NCBI RefSeq assembly: GCF_048595595.1
Contig: NZ_CP184347.1
Direction: 5' to 3' (one strand)
DNA length: 64,000 nt
Source of the DNA: Bacteroides pyogenes_A
GTDB taxonomy: Bacteria > Bacteroidota > Bacteroidia > Bacteroidales > Bacteroidaceae
Part shown: piece by piece, positions 42,990 through 52,248 of the stretch
Layout: each line of letters opens with the position of its first letter
Position numbering within the stretch: position 1 is the first letter of the stretch
Translations under genes and position numbers: made by a program
The notes under the pieces: generated by a model
What the model saw: the letters and a program-made list of their open reading frames with translations, nothing else
The model's database searches: none
Told to the model about the DNA's origin: nothing

Positions 42990-44156
42990 ATGTTACAGCC
43001 TGAATTAAAATTAAGACGCGATAAGATACGCAGTCTGATGGCGGCGCAAGGGATTGATGCGGCACTCATCACCTGCAATGTAAACCTGCTCTATACATAC
43101 GGCACTATTGTCAGCGGCTATCTTTATCTGCCTCTTCACTCTCCGGCGCTGGTGTTTTTCAAACGCCCGAACAACATCACGGGAGAATATGCTTTTCCGG
43201 TTCGCAAACCCGAACAAATAGTCGATCTGCTTAAAGAACAGGGAGTGCCCACGCCAACGAAACTGATGCTCGAAGGAGACGAATTGTCTTATTCCGAATA
43301 CCTTCGGCTGGCGAGTTTATTCCCGGATGCGGAAATAGTGAACGGAACGCCGATGATCCGCGAAGCGCGCAGCATCAAAACAGCCGTTGAAATCGAGATG
43401 TTCCGCCGCTCGGGAATAGCCCACGCCAAAGCTTACAGCCAAATACCCGAAGTATATCGGGCGGGAATGACCGATTTTGAATTTTCCATCGAAGTGGAGC
43501 GCCTGATGCGGTTGCAGGGAAGTCTGGGCATCTTCCGCGTGTTCGGCCGGAGCATGGAAATCTTCATGGGCAGCGTATTAGCAGGCGACAACGCCGCATA
43601 CCCTTCACCGTTCGATTTCGCCTTAGGAGGGCAAGGGCTCGATTCGGCCCTTCCGGTAGGCGTAAACAAAACACCTCTGAAAGAAGGGCAGAGCGTGATG
43701 GTAGATTTAGGAGGAAACTTCAACGGATACATGGGCGATATGAGTCGCGTGTTTTCTGTGGGCAAACTGCCGGAAGAAGCGTATAGGGCGCATCAGGTTT
43801 GTCTGGATATTCAGGAGAGGATCGCGTCTGTGGCACGGCCCGGAGTACGCTGCGAGGAGCTGTACGATACGGCAGTGGAGATGGTGACCCAAGCCGGCTT
43901 TGCCGACAATTTCATGGGAACCGGGCAGCAAGCGCGTTTTATAGGGCACGGCATCGGGCTTGAAATCAATGAAGCCCCCGTTTTGGCTCCGCGCGTCAAA
44001 CAAGAGCTGCAAGCGGGAATGGTATTTGCCCTCGAGCCCAAAATCATTATACCCGGAGTAGGTCCCGTAGGCATAGAGAACTCTTGGGTGGTGACGAACG
44101 AGGGAATAGAAAAGCTGACTATCTGCGAAGAAAACATTATCAATCTGGAGGCCTGA
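42990..44156 (+). CDS. M24 family Xaa-Pro aminopeptidase-like metallopeptidase
   Basis: The 388-residue cytoplasmic protein has a creatinase-like N-terminal domain (about 1-130) and a pita-bread M24 domain. The metal ligands can be placed: Asp in VMVDLGGNF, Asp in YMGDMSRVF, His in GHGIGLEINEAP, Glu in ALEPKIIIPG and Glu in GIENSWVV. These are the five ligands of a dinuclear site, so it is probably an active peptidase that removes N-terminal residues before proline. Substrate choice is an inference from the family. It is followed by a strong terminator and a repeat region. Confidence 0.88.
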   Translation: MLQPELKLRRDKIRSLMAAQGIDAALITCNVNLLYTYGTIVSGYLYLPLHSPALVFFKRPNNITGEYAFPVRKPEQIVDLLKEQGVPTPTKLMLEGDELSYSEYLRLASLFPDAEIVNGTPMIREARSIKTAVEIEMFRRSGIAHAKAYSQIPEVYRAGMTDFEFSIEVERLMRLQGSLGIFRVFGRSMEIFMGSVLAGDNAAYPSPFDFALGGQGLDSALPVGVNKTPLKEGQSVMVDLGGNFNGYMGDMSRVFSVGKLPEEAYRAHQVCLDIQERIASVARPGVRCEELYDTAVEMVTQAGFADNFMGTGQQARFIGHGIGLEINEAPVLAPRVKQELQAGMVFALEPKIIIPGVGPVGIENSWVVTNEGIEKLTICEENIINLEA

Positions 44157-44302
44157 CAACAACAGCCGGCAATGTCTTGTGAAGAGAATCTGCGCACAGG
44201 CGTTAGATGATATCCAAAGGCACTGAATACGAAGAAGAAAGCCCTGAGCAGCATAACCGGCATATAGCCTTACACGACGTCTAAAGCCACTGAATGGATG
44301 TC

Positions 44303-44366
44303 GAAAAAGGCGGCAGTAATTGATTTCAAGCATTTAAATGTTTTTTCAATCACTGCCGCCTTTTTC
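44303..44366 (+). terminator. Terminator after the M24 peptidase gene
   Basis: Arms GAAAAAGGCGGCAGT...ATTGA and TCAAT...ACTGCCGCCTTTTTC form a stem of about 20 bp with one mismatch, then T-rich sequence. Confidence 0.85.
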
Positions 44367-44385
44367 CAACCCCTGCTTTGTTCGC

Positions 44386-44891
44386 TCTCAAAGTCCTGCC
44401 GTGCTTGTTTCAAAGCGCGCCATGCTTGACTCGAACCCTGCCGTGCTTGTTTTCAAACAGCATTATATTTGCGCCATCAAAAAAAAGAAAAGGGCTCAAA
44501 ATCCTGCCGTGCTTGTTTTGAAACCACGAAGCGTTTACTGCCATGCGTGCCCGTGGAGCCACTCAAAATCCTGCCGTGCTTGTTTTGAAACAGCATTGTA
44601 TTTGCGCCATCAAAAAAAGAAAAGGGCCCAAAGCCTGCCGTATTTTTTCAAAACCCGCCGTGCTTGATGATTCGAACCCCACCGTATGTTTGATTTCAAA
44701 GCCTGTCTTATTTGGTTTCAAACGGTCAGCACGATCTGAATGGTGAAGCGGGTTCCTTTCAAAGCCTGCCTTATTTGATCTCAAACCTGCCATCTGTTTG
44801 CTCTCAAAGCCCGCCGTGTTTTTTTCAAAGCCCACCGTGTTTGATTTCAAAGCCCGCCGCCTTTTTTTCAAAGCCCGCCGGCTTTTTTTTC
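44386..44891. repeat. Degenerate array of about fifteen 20-25 bp repeats
   Basis: Copies follow the consensus TTTCAAAGCCYGCCGTGYTTG with variable spacing. A longer segment of about 65 bases, including CCTGCCGTGCTTG, AGCATTATATTTGCGCCATC and an A-rich run, is present twice (from about 44440 and from about 44567). The array fills the space between the M24 terminator and the convergent CCA-enzyme gene. Nothing in 44892-45033 stands out. Confidence 0.8.
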
Positions 44892-45033
44892 AGCCCCCAA
44901 CGCCTTGTTTTGCAACATACTTCTCTCGAAGTTTTAATGAAAAACATCTCCCACCCTCTACACAAAAGAGAAAAACAGGAAATATTGCGAACTGTCCCAA
45001 ACAGTGCTGCATCGCCAAAGCCGAACAGCCCCG

Positions 45034-46470
45034 CTACTCTTTAACCGCTTTCAATCCCATTTTCTTTGCCTTTTGCATCATAAAAGCATGAGCGGCTTCG
45101 TATTCATTGGGAATCACGCCGTCGAGTATGGCGTCTTTTATGGCAGCTTTCAAAGAGCCTACTTCGCGGCAAGGCTGCAAACCGAAGGTTTCCATGATTT
45201 CCTCTCCGCTCACCGGAGGCTGGAAGTTACGGATGCGGTCTTTCTCTTCCAAGTCTTTCAGCTTCTGCCGCACCAGTTGAAAATTGTTCAGAAAGCGCTG
45301 CTTGCGCTCCAGGTTCTTCGAAGTGATATCCGCTTCGCAAAGAGTCATCAGGTCGTCGATATCGTCTCCGGCCTCAAAAAGCAACCGGCGCACAGCCGAA
45401 TCGGTCACCACATCATCCGCTATTACGATGGGGCGCATGTGCAGTCCCACCATCTTCTGCACATACTTCATTTTCTCGTTCATGGGCAGCTTCATCTTAC
45501 GAAAAATGACGGGAACCATCTTCTCACCCACAAAGTTGTGGTTACGGAAAGTCCATCCGGCTTTAGGCTCCCAGCGTTTCGTCACCGGCTTGGCAATGTC
45601 GTGGAGCAAAGCCGACCAGCGCAACCAGAGGTTATCGGTCATCTTGCTGATATTGTCGAGCACCTGAAGCGTATGATAGAAGTTATCCTTATGAGAACGC
45701 CCGTTTCTGGTTTCCACTCCCTGAAGAGCCGCGAATTCGGGGAAGATAAGCGGAAGCAGTCCGCTACGTTCCAAATCGATGAAGCCCTTGGAGGGTACAG
45801 GCGAAAGGATGATTTTGTTCAATTCGTCCGCAATGCGTTCGCGCGAAATGATTTCGATCCGGTCCTTGTTTCGGCAAAGCGATTCGAACGTATCATCGTC
45901 GATGTAAAAACCCAGCTGGGTGGCAAAACGAATGCAACGCATCATCCGCAACGGATCGTCGCTAAACGTGATGTCCGGGTCGAGCGGCGTACGGATGGTC
46001 TTTTCTTTCAAATCGTCCAACCCTCCGAACGGGTCCACCAGTTCTCCGAAGCGAGATCGGTTGAGGCAAACCGCCAATGCGTTGATGGTAAAGTCGCGCC
46101 GATTCTGATCGTCTTCGAGCGTACCGTCTTCCACAATCGGTTTGCGGGAGTCGTGCCGGTAGGATTCTTTACGGGCGCCGACAAATTCAACTTCCATCCC
46201 TTTATACTTCACCTGTGCCGTGCCAAAGTTTTTGAAAACAGAGACGTGCACCCCCTTCCCCAGCTTCTTGCCCAACGCTTCAGCCATGGCGATTCCGCTG
46301 CCGACTACCACTATATCTATATCTTTAGAGGGACGTTGCAAAAAGATATCGCGTACATAACCGCCCACCACGTAGCACTCCAATGCGAGAGCATCCGCCG
46401 TTTCGGCTATTTTCCCGAAAATAGGTTCGCTGAAATGTTGCTTCAGTTCCTCTTGAGTCAATTCTATCAT
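45034..46470 (-). CDS. cca: CCA tRNA nucleotidyltransferase / poly(A) polymerase family, with HD domain
   Basis: The enzyme adds or repairs the CCA end of tRNAs. The 478-residue protein has the class II nucleotidyltransferase head with YVVGGYVRDIFL and the metal-binding DIDIVVVGSG. These are followed by RRDFTINALAV, the neck motif RMMRCIRFATQLGF and RERIADELNKI, and an HD domain (about 250-370) with WSALLHDIAKP. The size matches Bacteroidetes CCA enzymes. Whether it is a full CCA-adder or only an A- or CC-adder cannot be told from these motifs. It shares a compact divergent promoter region with the next gene. Confidence 0.93.
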   Translation of the reverse strand: MIELTQEELKQHFSEPIFGKIAETADALALECYVVGGYVRDIFLQRPSKDIDIVVVGSGIAMAEALGKKLGKGVHVSVFKNFGTAQVKYKGMEVEFVGARKESYRHDSRKPIVEDGTLEDDQNRRDFTINALAVCLNRSRFGELVDPFGGLDDLKEKTIRTPLDPDITFSDDPLRMMRCIRFATQLGFYIDDDTFESLCRNKDRIEIISRERIADELNKIILSPVPSKGFIDLERSGLLPLIFPEFAALQGVETRNGRSHKDNFYHTLQVLDNISKMTDNLWLRWSALLHDIAKPVTKRWEPKAGWTFRNHNFVGEKMVPVIFRKMKLPMNEKMKYVQKMVGLHMRPIVIADDVVTDSAVRRLLFEAGDDIDDLMTLCEADITSKNLERKQRFLNNFQLVRQKLKDLEEKDRIRNFQPPVSGEEIMETFGLQPCREVGSLKAAIKDAILDGVIPNEYEAAHAFMMQKAKKMGLKAVKE

Positions 46471-46500
46471 TCCAATACTATTACGAACGTTTTAAGCCTG

Positions 46501-46537
46501 CAAAATTACAAAAATATGAAGATAATTCGTACTTTTG
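46501..46537. promoter_or_regulatory. Divergent -7 elements between cca and the lipoprotein gene
   Basis: TAATTTTG on the minus strand (46501-46508) serves cca, and TACTTTTG on the plus strand (46530-46537) serves the lipoprotein gene. Both match TAnnTTTG and lie within 120 bases of non-coding sequence. Confidence 0.5.
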
Positions 46538-46590
46538 CCTTTACATTAAATGTTAACTCGCTGCAAACAGCGCACTAAAAAGACAAGATA

Positions 46591-47433
46591 ATGAAAAAAA
46601 CGATGATTTTCTCCCTCTGCCTGTCGGTACTTGCAGCATGCGGAAGCGGAATCGAGAAAAAGGCGAACGAGAAACTCTCCGCAGCCCGCTCCGCCTACGA
46701 GCGGGCCAACTACGACGAAGCCAAACGGGAGATAGACAGCATCAAAATCTTATATCCGAAAGCCTTCGAAGCGCGTAAAGCCGGTCAGGCATTGCTCATG
46801 GAAGTGGAAGAGCGGGCACAGCAGCGCAGGATAGCCGTTCTGGACAGCGCGCTCGGACTAAGGCAACAAGCGTTCGAAGCCATCAAAGGGAAGTACAAGC
46901 TGGAAAAGGACGACGAATATCAGACCACAGGAAACTATTTATGGCCTACCCAAACGGTGGAAAAGAACCTGCACCGTTCTTTCCTCCGGTTTCAGGTCAG
47001 CGAAAAAGGAGTCATGAGCATGACTTCCATCTATTGCGGGAGCGGCAGCATCCATCATACGGGAGTGAAAGTAACCGTTCCCGATGGGAGCTTTGCACAG
47101 ACTCCCGCTTCGAAAGACAGCTATGAAACGACGGATATGGGCGAGAAAATAGAGAAGTCGGACTATAAGCTGGGAGAAGACGGAGGAGTGATCAAGTTTC
47201 TGGCCCTCAATAAAGACAAGAACATCCGCGTAGAATACATCGGCGAACGGAAGTATGCCACAACGATGCACCCGGCCGACCGCACTGCGGCCGCCGAAGT
47301 ATACGGGCTGGCAAAAATACTTTCGGAGATGGACAGTATCCGTTCGGAAAAAGAAAAGGCCCAGCTTAAAATAGACTTTATCCGAAAGAAGAAGGAGTAC
47401 AAAAAAGATTCTGAAGAAAAGGCCGGCAAATAG
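46591..47433 (+). CDS. Coiled-coil lipoprotein of unknown function
   Basis: The 280-residue protein has a lipoprotein signal (LCLSVLAAC, Cys17) and a helical, charged N-terminal region (about 20-110) rich in Ala, Glu and Lys with coiled-coil-like spacing. A beta-rich central part (LRFQVSEKGVMSMTSIYCG) follows, with a second charged helix at the C-terminus ending in many lysines. I do not recognise a named family, though similar lipoproteins are common in Bacteroidetes. It stands alone between divergent cca and a convergent TPR gene, so context gives no function. The 238-base gap after it contains two related CCCGCA-x-x-AT-TTGAAAG words about 50 bases apart. Confidence 0.7.
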   Translation: MKKTMIFSLCLSVLAACGSGIEKKANEKLSAARSAYERANYDEAKREIDSIKILYPKAFEARKAGQALLMEVEERAQQRRIAVLDSALGLRQQAFEAIKGKYKLEKDDEYQTTGNYLWPTQTVEKNLHRSFLRFQVSEKGVMSMTSIYCGSGSIHHTGVKVTVPDGSFAQTPASKDSYETTDMGEKIEKSDYKLGEDGGVIKFLALNKDKNIRVEYIGERKYATTMHPADRTAAAEVYGLAKILSEMDSIRSEKEKAQLKIDFIRKKKEYKKDSEEKAGK

Positions 47434-47671
47434 CGGCTGTCTGAAAAAATATGCCTGCTTGAGCAGCAAATGGCGTTTAGGCGAGCGTGAATGTATATGC
47501 AGAACCGGCATTTTTGTACTGTAAATCGGCTCTTCCCCCCAGCCCGCAATATATTGAAAGCCCGACAAGACCAGACATTCGAAGTGCTCGGCGACAATCC
47601 GGCCCGCAGCATTTTGAAAGTCCGCGCAGCGAACTTCTGCAATAATCGGGAGCAGGGTCATGAAAACCTTT

Positions 47672-48508
47672 TTACCTGCACTGCCGAAGCTGTTCGTACA
47701 AATCGGAAGGAGGTACTCCCAACGCAATGCTCCTCTCGAAATCCGCTTTGGCCGCCGCTTTCTTTTTCCGGGCCAGATAAATGCTTCCCCTCAACAGGTA
47801 AGCGTCCACAAGCGAATCATCCAGACGAATGGCTTCGTCGAGATCGACCAATGCCAGCTCTTCATGTCCCCTGTCACACTCCACATCGGCGCGCGCCACA
47901 TACAATGTGGCATCATCGGACTTCTCCGCAATCATTTTATCCAGAATCCCGATCGACTCGCGAAACCTCCCCTCGTTCTGCTCCAAAGTAGCCAGTCCCA
48001 ACCGTCCGCTATAACTTAGCGGTTCTATTTCCAGCAATCGGTTGTAGTCTATCCGGGCAGCGGCGTAATCGCGACGGCGCATGTAAATATACGCCCGCAT
48101 CAGCAAAGCTTCTTTATTCCGGCTGTCGTTGTCGAGTACCTGGCAGTAGTCGGTATAAGCACGGTCGTTTTCTCCCCTTTCCATATAGATGGCAGCGCGA
48201 TCGAGCAGAACAGGAACGGCCGAAGGGGCGAAGTTCAGCGCGAACGAATAAGACTCCAACGCTTTATCGGGCTTGCCTAGACGGCGTTGCACCCAGCCCA
48301 GATTCGAAAAGAGCAAGGCGTTTTTCGAATTCATAGGCTCCAGTTTCAAGGCTTCAAGAAGCAATGCTTCGGCCCGATGCAGGCTATCTTTGCCGATACA
48401 TGCAACCGCCTGCCCGGAAAGTTCGTCATAAGTTTGCGCCGACAGCGTGAAAGGAAGGCAGAGAAAAAGCAGAACGGTAAAAGAAATAAGTTTATATTTT
48501 CGCCACAT
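47672..48508 (-). CDS. Secreted TPR-repeat protein
   Basis: The 278-residue protein has a cleavable signal peptide (ending TLSAQ) and at least five tetratricopeptide repeats. Examples are LFSNLGWVQRRLGKPDKALESY, AVPVLLDRAAIYMERGENDR, EALLMRAYIYMRRRDYAAAR and AYLLRGSIYLARKKKAAAKA. TPRs mediate protein-protein contacts, and the protein probably acts in the periplasm. I use the ATG at 48508, directly before the signal peptide, rather than the TTG five codons upstream. It lies 31 bases downstream of cysK's stop on the same strand and could be cotranscribed with it. No specific partner is evident. Confidence 0.8.
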   Translation of the reverse strand: MWRKYKLISFTVLLFLCLPFTLSAQTYDELSGQAVACIGKDSLHRAEALLLEALKLEPMNSKNALLFSNLGWVQRRLGKPDKALESYSFALNFAPSAVPVLLDRAAIYMERGENDRAYTDYCQVLDNDSRNKEALLMRAYIYMRRRDYAAARIDYNRLLEIEPLSYSGRLGLATLEQNEGRFRESIGILDKMIAEKSDDATLYVARADVECDRGHEELALVDLDEAIRLDDSLVDAYLLRGSIYLARKKKAAAKADFERSIALGVPPSDLYEQLRQCR

Positions 48509-48538
48509 ATTTTCGTTTATCAAATTAAAAGTGTATTC

Positions 48539-49489
48539 TCAATCCAACGGATAGGCGTCGAAAGCAAACAGTTCGGTCGATAAATACCGTTCGCCCGTAT
48601 CGGGCAACAGGACAACAATCGTTTTATCGGCAAATTCCGGACGTTGCGCCAACCGACGTGCCGCATAAACGGCAGCTCCCGATGAGATGCCTGCCAACAA
48701 ACCTTCTGTCGAAGCAAGTTCACGCCCGGCACGAATCGCTTCCTCGTCGGGCACGCCCATCACCTCGTCTACCACAGAAGCGTCATAAATACCCGGCACA
48801 AAATTGGCGCCGATTCCCTGAATACGGTGAGGCGCCGCTTTTCCCCCTCTCAACACGGGTGAAGATTCCGGCTCCACCGCAACGATATAAACATCCGGCT
48901 TGTGTTTCTTCAACGCTCGCGCCACACCGCAAACGGTTCCTCCCGTGCCTACTCCGGCAACGAAGACATCTATCTTACCATCGGTATCACGCCAGATTTC
49001 CTCGCCCGTAGTACGCTCGTGAGCAGCCGCGTTTGAAGGATTCTCAAACTGTTGCAAAATCACCGAACCCGGAATACCTTTGCAGAGTTCCTGCGCTTTA
49101 GCAACAGAAGCCGCCATCCCTCCCGCTCCATCGGTCAGCACGATTTGCGCTCCCAATGCTTTCAGCAGGTTCCTTCGTTCCAGGCTCATCGTCTCGGGCA
49201 TCGTAAGAATAAGCCGATATCCCTTGACGGTGGCCGCCATCGCCAGTCCCACTCCGGTGTTCCCGCTGGTCGGCTCAATGATGGTAGCGCCCGGCTTCAA
49301 CACGCCGCGAGCTTCGGCATCTTCAATCATCGAAAGTCCCACACGGTCTTTTACGCTTCCTGCCGGATTAAATGCCTCCAACTTAGCCACGAGACATTGT
49401 TTCAAACCGTGCTTCCCACTATATCCGGAAAGCTCCATTAAAGGAGTATTGCCGATCAATTCGGTCAAATTCTTTGCAATTTTTACCAT
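48539..49489 (-). CDS. cysK: Cysteine synthase A (O-acetylserine sulfhydrylase)
   Basis: This PLP enzyme replaces the acetyl group of O-acetylserine with sulfide to make cysteine. The 316-residue protein shows the PLP lysine in NPAGSVKDR, the substrate loop PTSGNTGVGLA, the cofactor phosphate loop GVGTGGTVCGVAR and the C-terminal PDTGERYLST. Length and motifs match CysK rather than CysM or cystathionine beta-synthase. It is divergent from the membrane sulfatase gene, with overlapping promoters. A regulatory link to metY is plausible, as both use sulfide. Confidence 0.95.
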   Translation of the reverse strand: MVKIAKNLTELIGNTPLMELSGYSGKHGLKQCLVAKLEAFNPAGSVKDRVGLSMIEDAEARGVLKPGATIIEPTSGNTGVGLAMAATVKGYRLILTMPETMSLERRNLLKALGAQIVLTDGAGGMAASVAKAQELCKGIPGSVILQQFENPSNAAAHERTTGEEIWRDTDGKIDVFVAGVGTGGTVCGVARALKKHKPDVYIVAVEPESSPVLRGGKAAPHRIQGIGANFVPGIYDASVVDEVMGVPDEEAIRAGRELASTEGLLAGISSGAAVYAARRLAQRPEFADKTIVVLLPDTGERYLSTELFAFDAYPLD

Positions 49490-49518
49490 CTTTCACCTCG
49501 TTTTATCAGGTTGATGCG

Positions 49519-49548
49519 CAAAGATACAGAAAAGATGTTGTACCTTTG
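49519..49548. promoter_or_regulatory. Overlapping divergent promoters of cysK and the LTA-synthase-like gene
   Basis: TATCTTTG on the minus strand (49519-49526) faces cysK, and TACCTTTG on the plus strand (49541-49548) faces the sulfatase gene. They are 14 bases apart, so the two polymerases probably compete. Confidence 0.5.
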
Positions 49549-49579
49549 CAGACGTTCAATCTTTTTAAGCTTACAGCGT

Positions 49580-51412
49580 ATGAAAAAGAGAATCTTTCAA
49601 TTTCTCATAACTTATCTTTTATTTGTTTTTCTGTTTATTCTTCAAAAACCTATATTCATGGTTTATTACCATGAACTTTACTCCGAATATTCTTTTACCG
49701 ATTATCTCTCTGTCATATGGCATGGGCTACCTCTTGACTTATCGGTGGCAGGATACCTGACGCTGATTCCCGGAATTTTATTGGCCGTGTCGGCCTGGAC
49801 CGATTCGGAGGTACTTCACCGCATACGCCAGATTTATTTCGGTTTGGTGGCATTCACCATGGGCTGCATCTTTGTTGTGGATTTAGGACTTTACGGTTTC
49901 TGGGATTTTCGTCTCGACGCGACTCCTCTTTTCTACTTTCTCTCTTCTCCGAAAGACGCCATGGCAAGTGTCAGCATCTGGTTTATTTTATTAGGCATTC
50001 TCTCGATAACAATTTATACGGCAGTCCTTTACGGGATTTTCCATATCACCCTCATTCGTGAGCAGAAGAATTTGAGAACTCCTTTTCATCGTCCGAAAGT
50101 ATCGCTTACACTTTTATTGCTGACCGGGTTGCTCTTTATTCCTATCCGTGGAGGATTCGGCGTATCCACCATGAATCTGAGCAAAGTTTACTTCAGCCGC
50201 GAACAACGCCTCAACCATGCTGCCATCAATCCCGCTTTCAGCTTTATGTATTCCGTCACCCATCAAAGCAACTTCGACAAGCAGTACCGTTTTATGGAAG
50301 CCGGAGAAGCCGACCGCTTATTTGCCGGACTCGTAGAAAAGAACGCTCCGACGGACAGCATTCCGCAATTATTTACCGTCAACCGACCGAATATAATATT
50401 TATCATTCTCGAAAGTTTCTCCACTCATATCATGGAAACCTTCGGCGGAGCGCCCAATGTAGCCGTGAATATGGATCGTTTCGGACGGGAGGGGGTGCTC
50501 TTTACCAATTTCTATGCCAACAGTTTCCGTACCGACCGCGGTTTAGTTTCCGTCATCAGCGGCTACCCCGCACAGCCCGGCACAAGTATTATGAAATATC
50601 CGGAGAAAACGGAGAAACTCCCTTCGATTCCCCGCAGTCTGAAGCAAGCGGGCTACCATCCGGAGTATTATTACGGGGGAGACGCGGACTTTACCAACAT
50701 GCGCTCCTACCTGATTTCGGCAGGCATCGGGAAGATTGTTTGCGACAAGGATTTCCCTGTGTCCGAACGCACCGGCAAGTGGGGCGTTCACGACCATACT
50801 CTGTTCCGGCGATTTCTGAAGGATCTGAAAGAGGAGCAACAGAAAGAGCCGTTTCTGAAGTTTATCCAGACATCCAGCAGCCACGAACCCTTCGAAGTTC
50901 CGTTTCACCGGCTGCCAAACAAAACACTCAACGCTTTTGCCTATACAGACAGTTGTGTAGGCAGCTTCGTCAAAGAATTTAAAAAGACACCTTTATGGGA
51001 AAATACGTTGATCGTACTTGTTCCCGACCACTGGGGAGCATATCCCCGTCCGCTGGACGATCCGCTGGAACGGCACAGGATTCCCCTTATTTTTATCGGA
51101 GGCGCGGTAAAAGAAGCGCAGCGAATCGACACATACGCCTCTCAGATAGATATTGTCGCTACCTTGCTTGCTCAGTTAGGATTGCCGCACGACGAATTTG
51201 TTTTCAGCAAAAACATACTGAACCCCAATGCTCCGCACTTCGGATACTTCACCGAGCCTTCACTCTTCGGCATGGTGACAGAGGAGAATCAGCTGGTTTT
51301 CAACTGCGAGTCAAATTCCGTACAAATAGATAAGGGAAACGCGAAAGGGGCTAATCTGGAGAAAGGAAAAGCTTTTCTGCAAAAACTTTACGACGATCTG
51401 GCGAAACGATAA
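49580..51412 (+). CDS. LTA synthase family membrane sulfatase-like protein
   Basis: The family transfers or hydrolyses phosphodiesters of lipid-linked head groups at the outer face of the inner membrane. In Gram-negative bacteria the substrates are usually phospholipid head groups rather than lipoteichoic acid. The 610-residue protein has about five N-terminal membrane helices (to ~residue 210) and an alkaline-phosphatase-fold sulfatase domain. The nucleophile is Thr282 in ESFSTHIMET, with metal-site segments GGDADFTNM and VLVPDHWGAYP. I use the ATG at 49580 because the promoter TACCTTTG lies between it and the earlier possible starts. The PAP2 gene begins 24 bases after it, so a shared envelope function is likely. 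Confidence 0.85.
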   Translation: MKKRIFQFLITYLLFVFLFILQKPIFMVYYHELYSEYSFTDYLSVIWHGLPLDLSVAGYLTLIPGILLAVSAWTDSEVLHRIRQIYFGLVAFTMGCIFVVDLGLYGFWDFRLDATPLFYFLSSPKDAMASVSIWFILLGILSITIYTAVLYGIFHITLIREQKNLRTPFHRPKVSLTLLLLTGLLFIPIRGGFGVSTMNLSKVYFSREQRLNHAAINPAFSFMYSVTHQSNFDKQYRFMEAGEADRLFAGLVEKNAPTDSIPQLFTVNRPNIIFIILESFSTHIMETFGGAPNVAVNMDRFGREGVLFTNFYANSFRTDRGLVSVISGYPAQPGTSIMKYPEKTEKLPSIPRSLKQAGYHPEYYYGGDADFTNMRSYLISAGIGKIVCDKDFPVSERTGKWGVHDHTLFRRFLKDLKEEQQKEPFLKFIQTSSSHEPFEVPFHRLPNKTLNAFAYTDSCVGSFVKEFKKTPLWENTLIVLVPDHWGAYPRPLDDPLERHRIPLIFIGGAVKEAQRIDTYASQIDIVATLLAQLGLPHDEFVFSKNILNPNAPHFGYFTEPSLFGMVTEENQLVFNCESNSVQIDKGNAKGANLEKGKAFLQKLYDDLAKR

Positions 51413-51436
51413 ATAAACTCATAACATGATTATCAG

Positions 51437-52117
51437 ATGAATGAATTAATTCAGAACCTATCCGAAACCGACACTTCGGTTTTTCTGTTTCTCAACGGAT
51501 TTCACAATTCTTTTTGGGATCAATTCATGAGTGCCTTCACCGGAAAACTGATATGGATTCCGATGTACGCTACTATATTATATGTATTGTTCAGGAATTT
51601 TCATTGGAAGACAGCCCTCTGCTACGCAATCGCCATCGCGCTTACCATCACGTTTGCCGATCAGATGTGCAACAGCCTCATCCGTCCGTTGGCGGAACGC
51701 TTGCGTCCTTCGGGAGAAGGCAGTCCGATCGCCGAATTGGTACATATAGTCGACGGAAAACGCGGCGGAGGGTTCGGATTTCCATCGTGCCACGCCTCCA
51801 ACTCTTTCGGACTGGCATTTTTTCTGATTTGCCTGTTCCGCCGGAAGTGGTTAAGCATATTTATCCTGCTTTGGGCTTTCACCAATTCGTACACACGTTT
51901 GTATTTAGGATTGCACTATCCCGGAGATTTGCTGGCAGGCGCGCTGATCGGCATATTGGGAGCAGGGCTGTCTTACACCATTGCCCGTAGGATTGTAACA
52001 AGCGAACGAATGCCGGAATTACCGCAAAGGGAGCCCTGGCAAACGAACCTTATTATATATGTCGGACTGATTATTCTCAGCGGCATTGTGACCTACAGCA
52101 CAATAGCGATGTGGTAG
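51437..52117 (+). CDS. PAP2 family membrane phosphatase
   Basis: The 226-residue protein has about six hydrophobic helices and the three PAP2 signatures: a K/R-x6-RP type motif as RPLAERLRPSGEG, PSCHASNSFG, and RLYLGLHYPGDLLAG with the catalytic His. Such enzymes dephosphorylate lipid pyrophosphates (undecaprenyl pyrophosphate, lipid A) or phosphatidic and phosphatidylglycerol phosphates in the inner membrane. Its close spacing after the LTA-synthase-like gene suggests a joint role in recycling the lipid product left by that enzyme. The exact substrate is not determined. It converges on leuB; no clear terminator is visible in the 131-base gap. Confidence 0.85.
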   Translation: MNELIQNLSETDTSVFLFLNGFHNSFWDQFMSAFTGKLIWIPMYATILYVLFRNFHWKTALCYAIAIALTITFADQMCNSLIRPLAERLRPSGEGSPIAELVHIVDGKRGGGFGFPSCHASNSFGLAFFLICLFRRKWLSIFILLWAFTNSYTRLYLGLHYPGDLLAGALIGILGAGLSYTIARRIVTSERMPELPQREPWQTNLIIYVGLIILSGIVTYSTIAMW

Positions 52118-52248
52118 AAAACACATGCGACGGCATCGTTTCAACAGTTATGCAAAATACAAGAAAGAGGGCGGAAGAAACCCAAACTGCTACCCCACTG
52201 CCGATAAAAGCGCGTCAGAATACAATCTCTGCCGGCAGCAGGTTATTA

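Noticed and set aside
44441..44640. Two TATATTTG/TGTATTTG words as active promoters
   Set aside because: They lie in duplicated repeat blocks with no gene downstream on that strand and no -33 element at the right distance.
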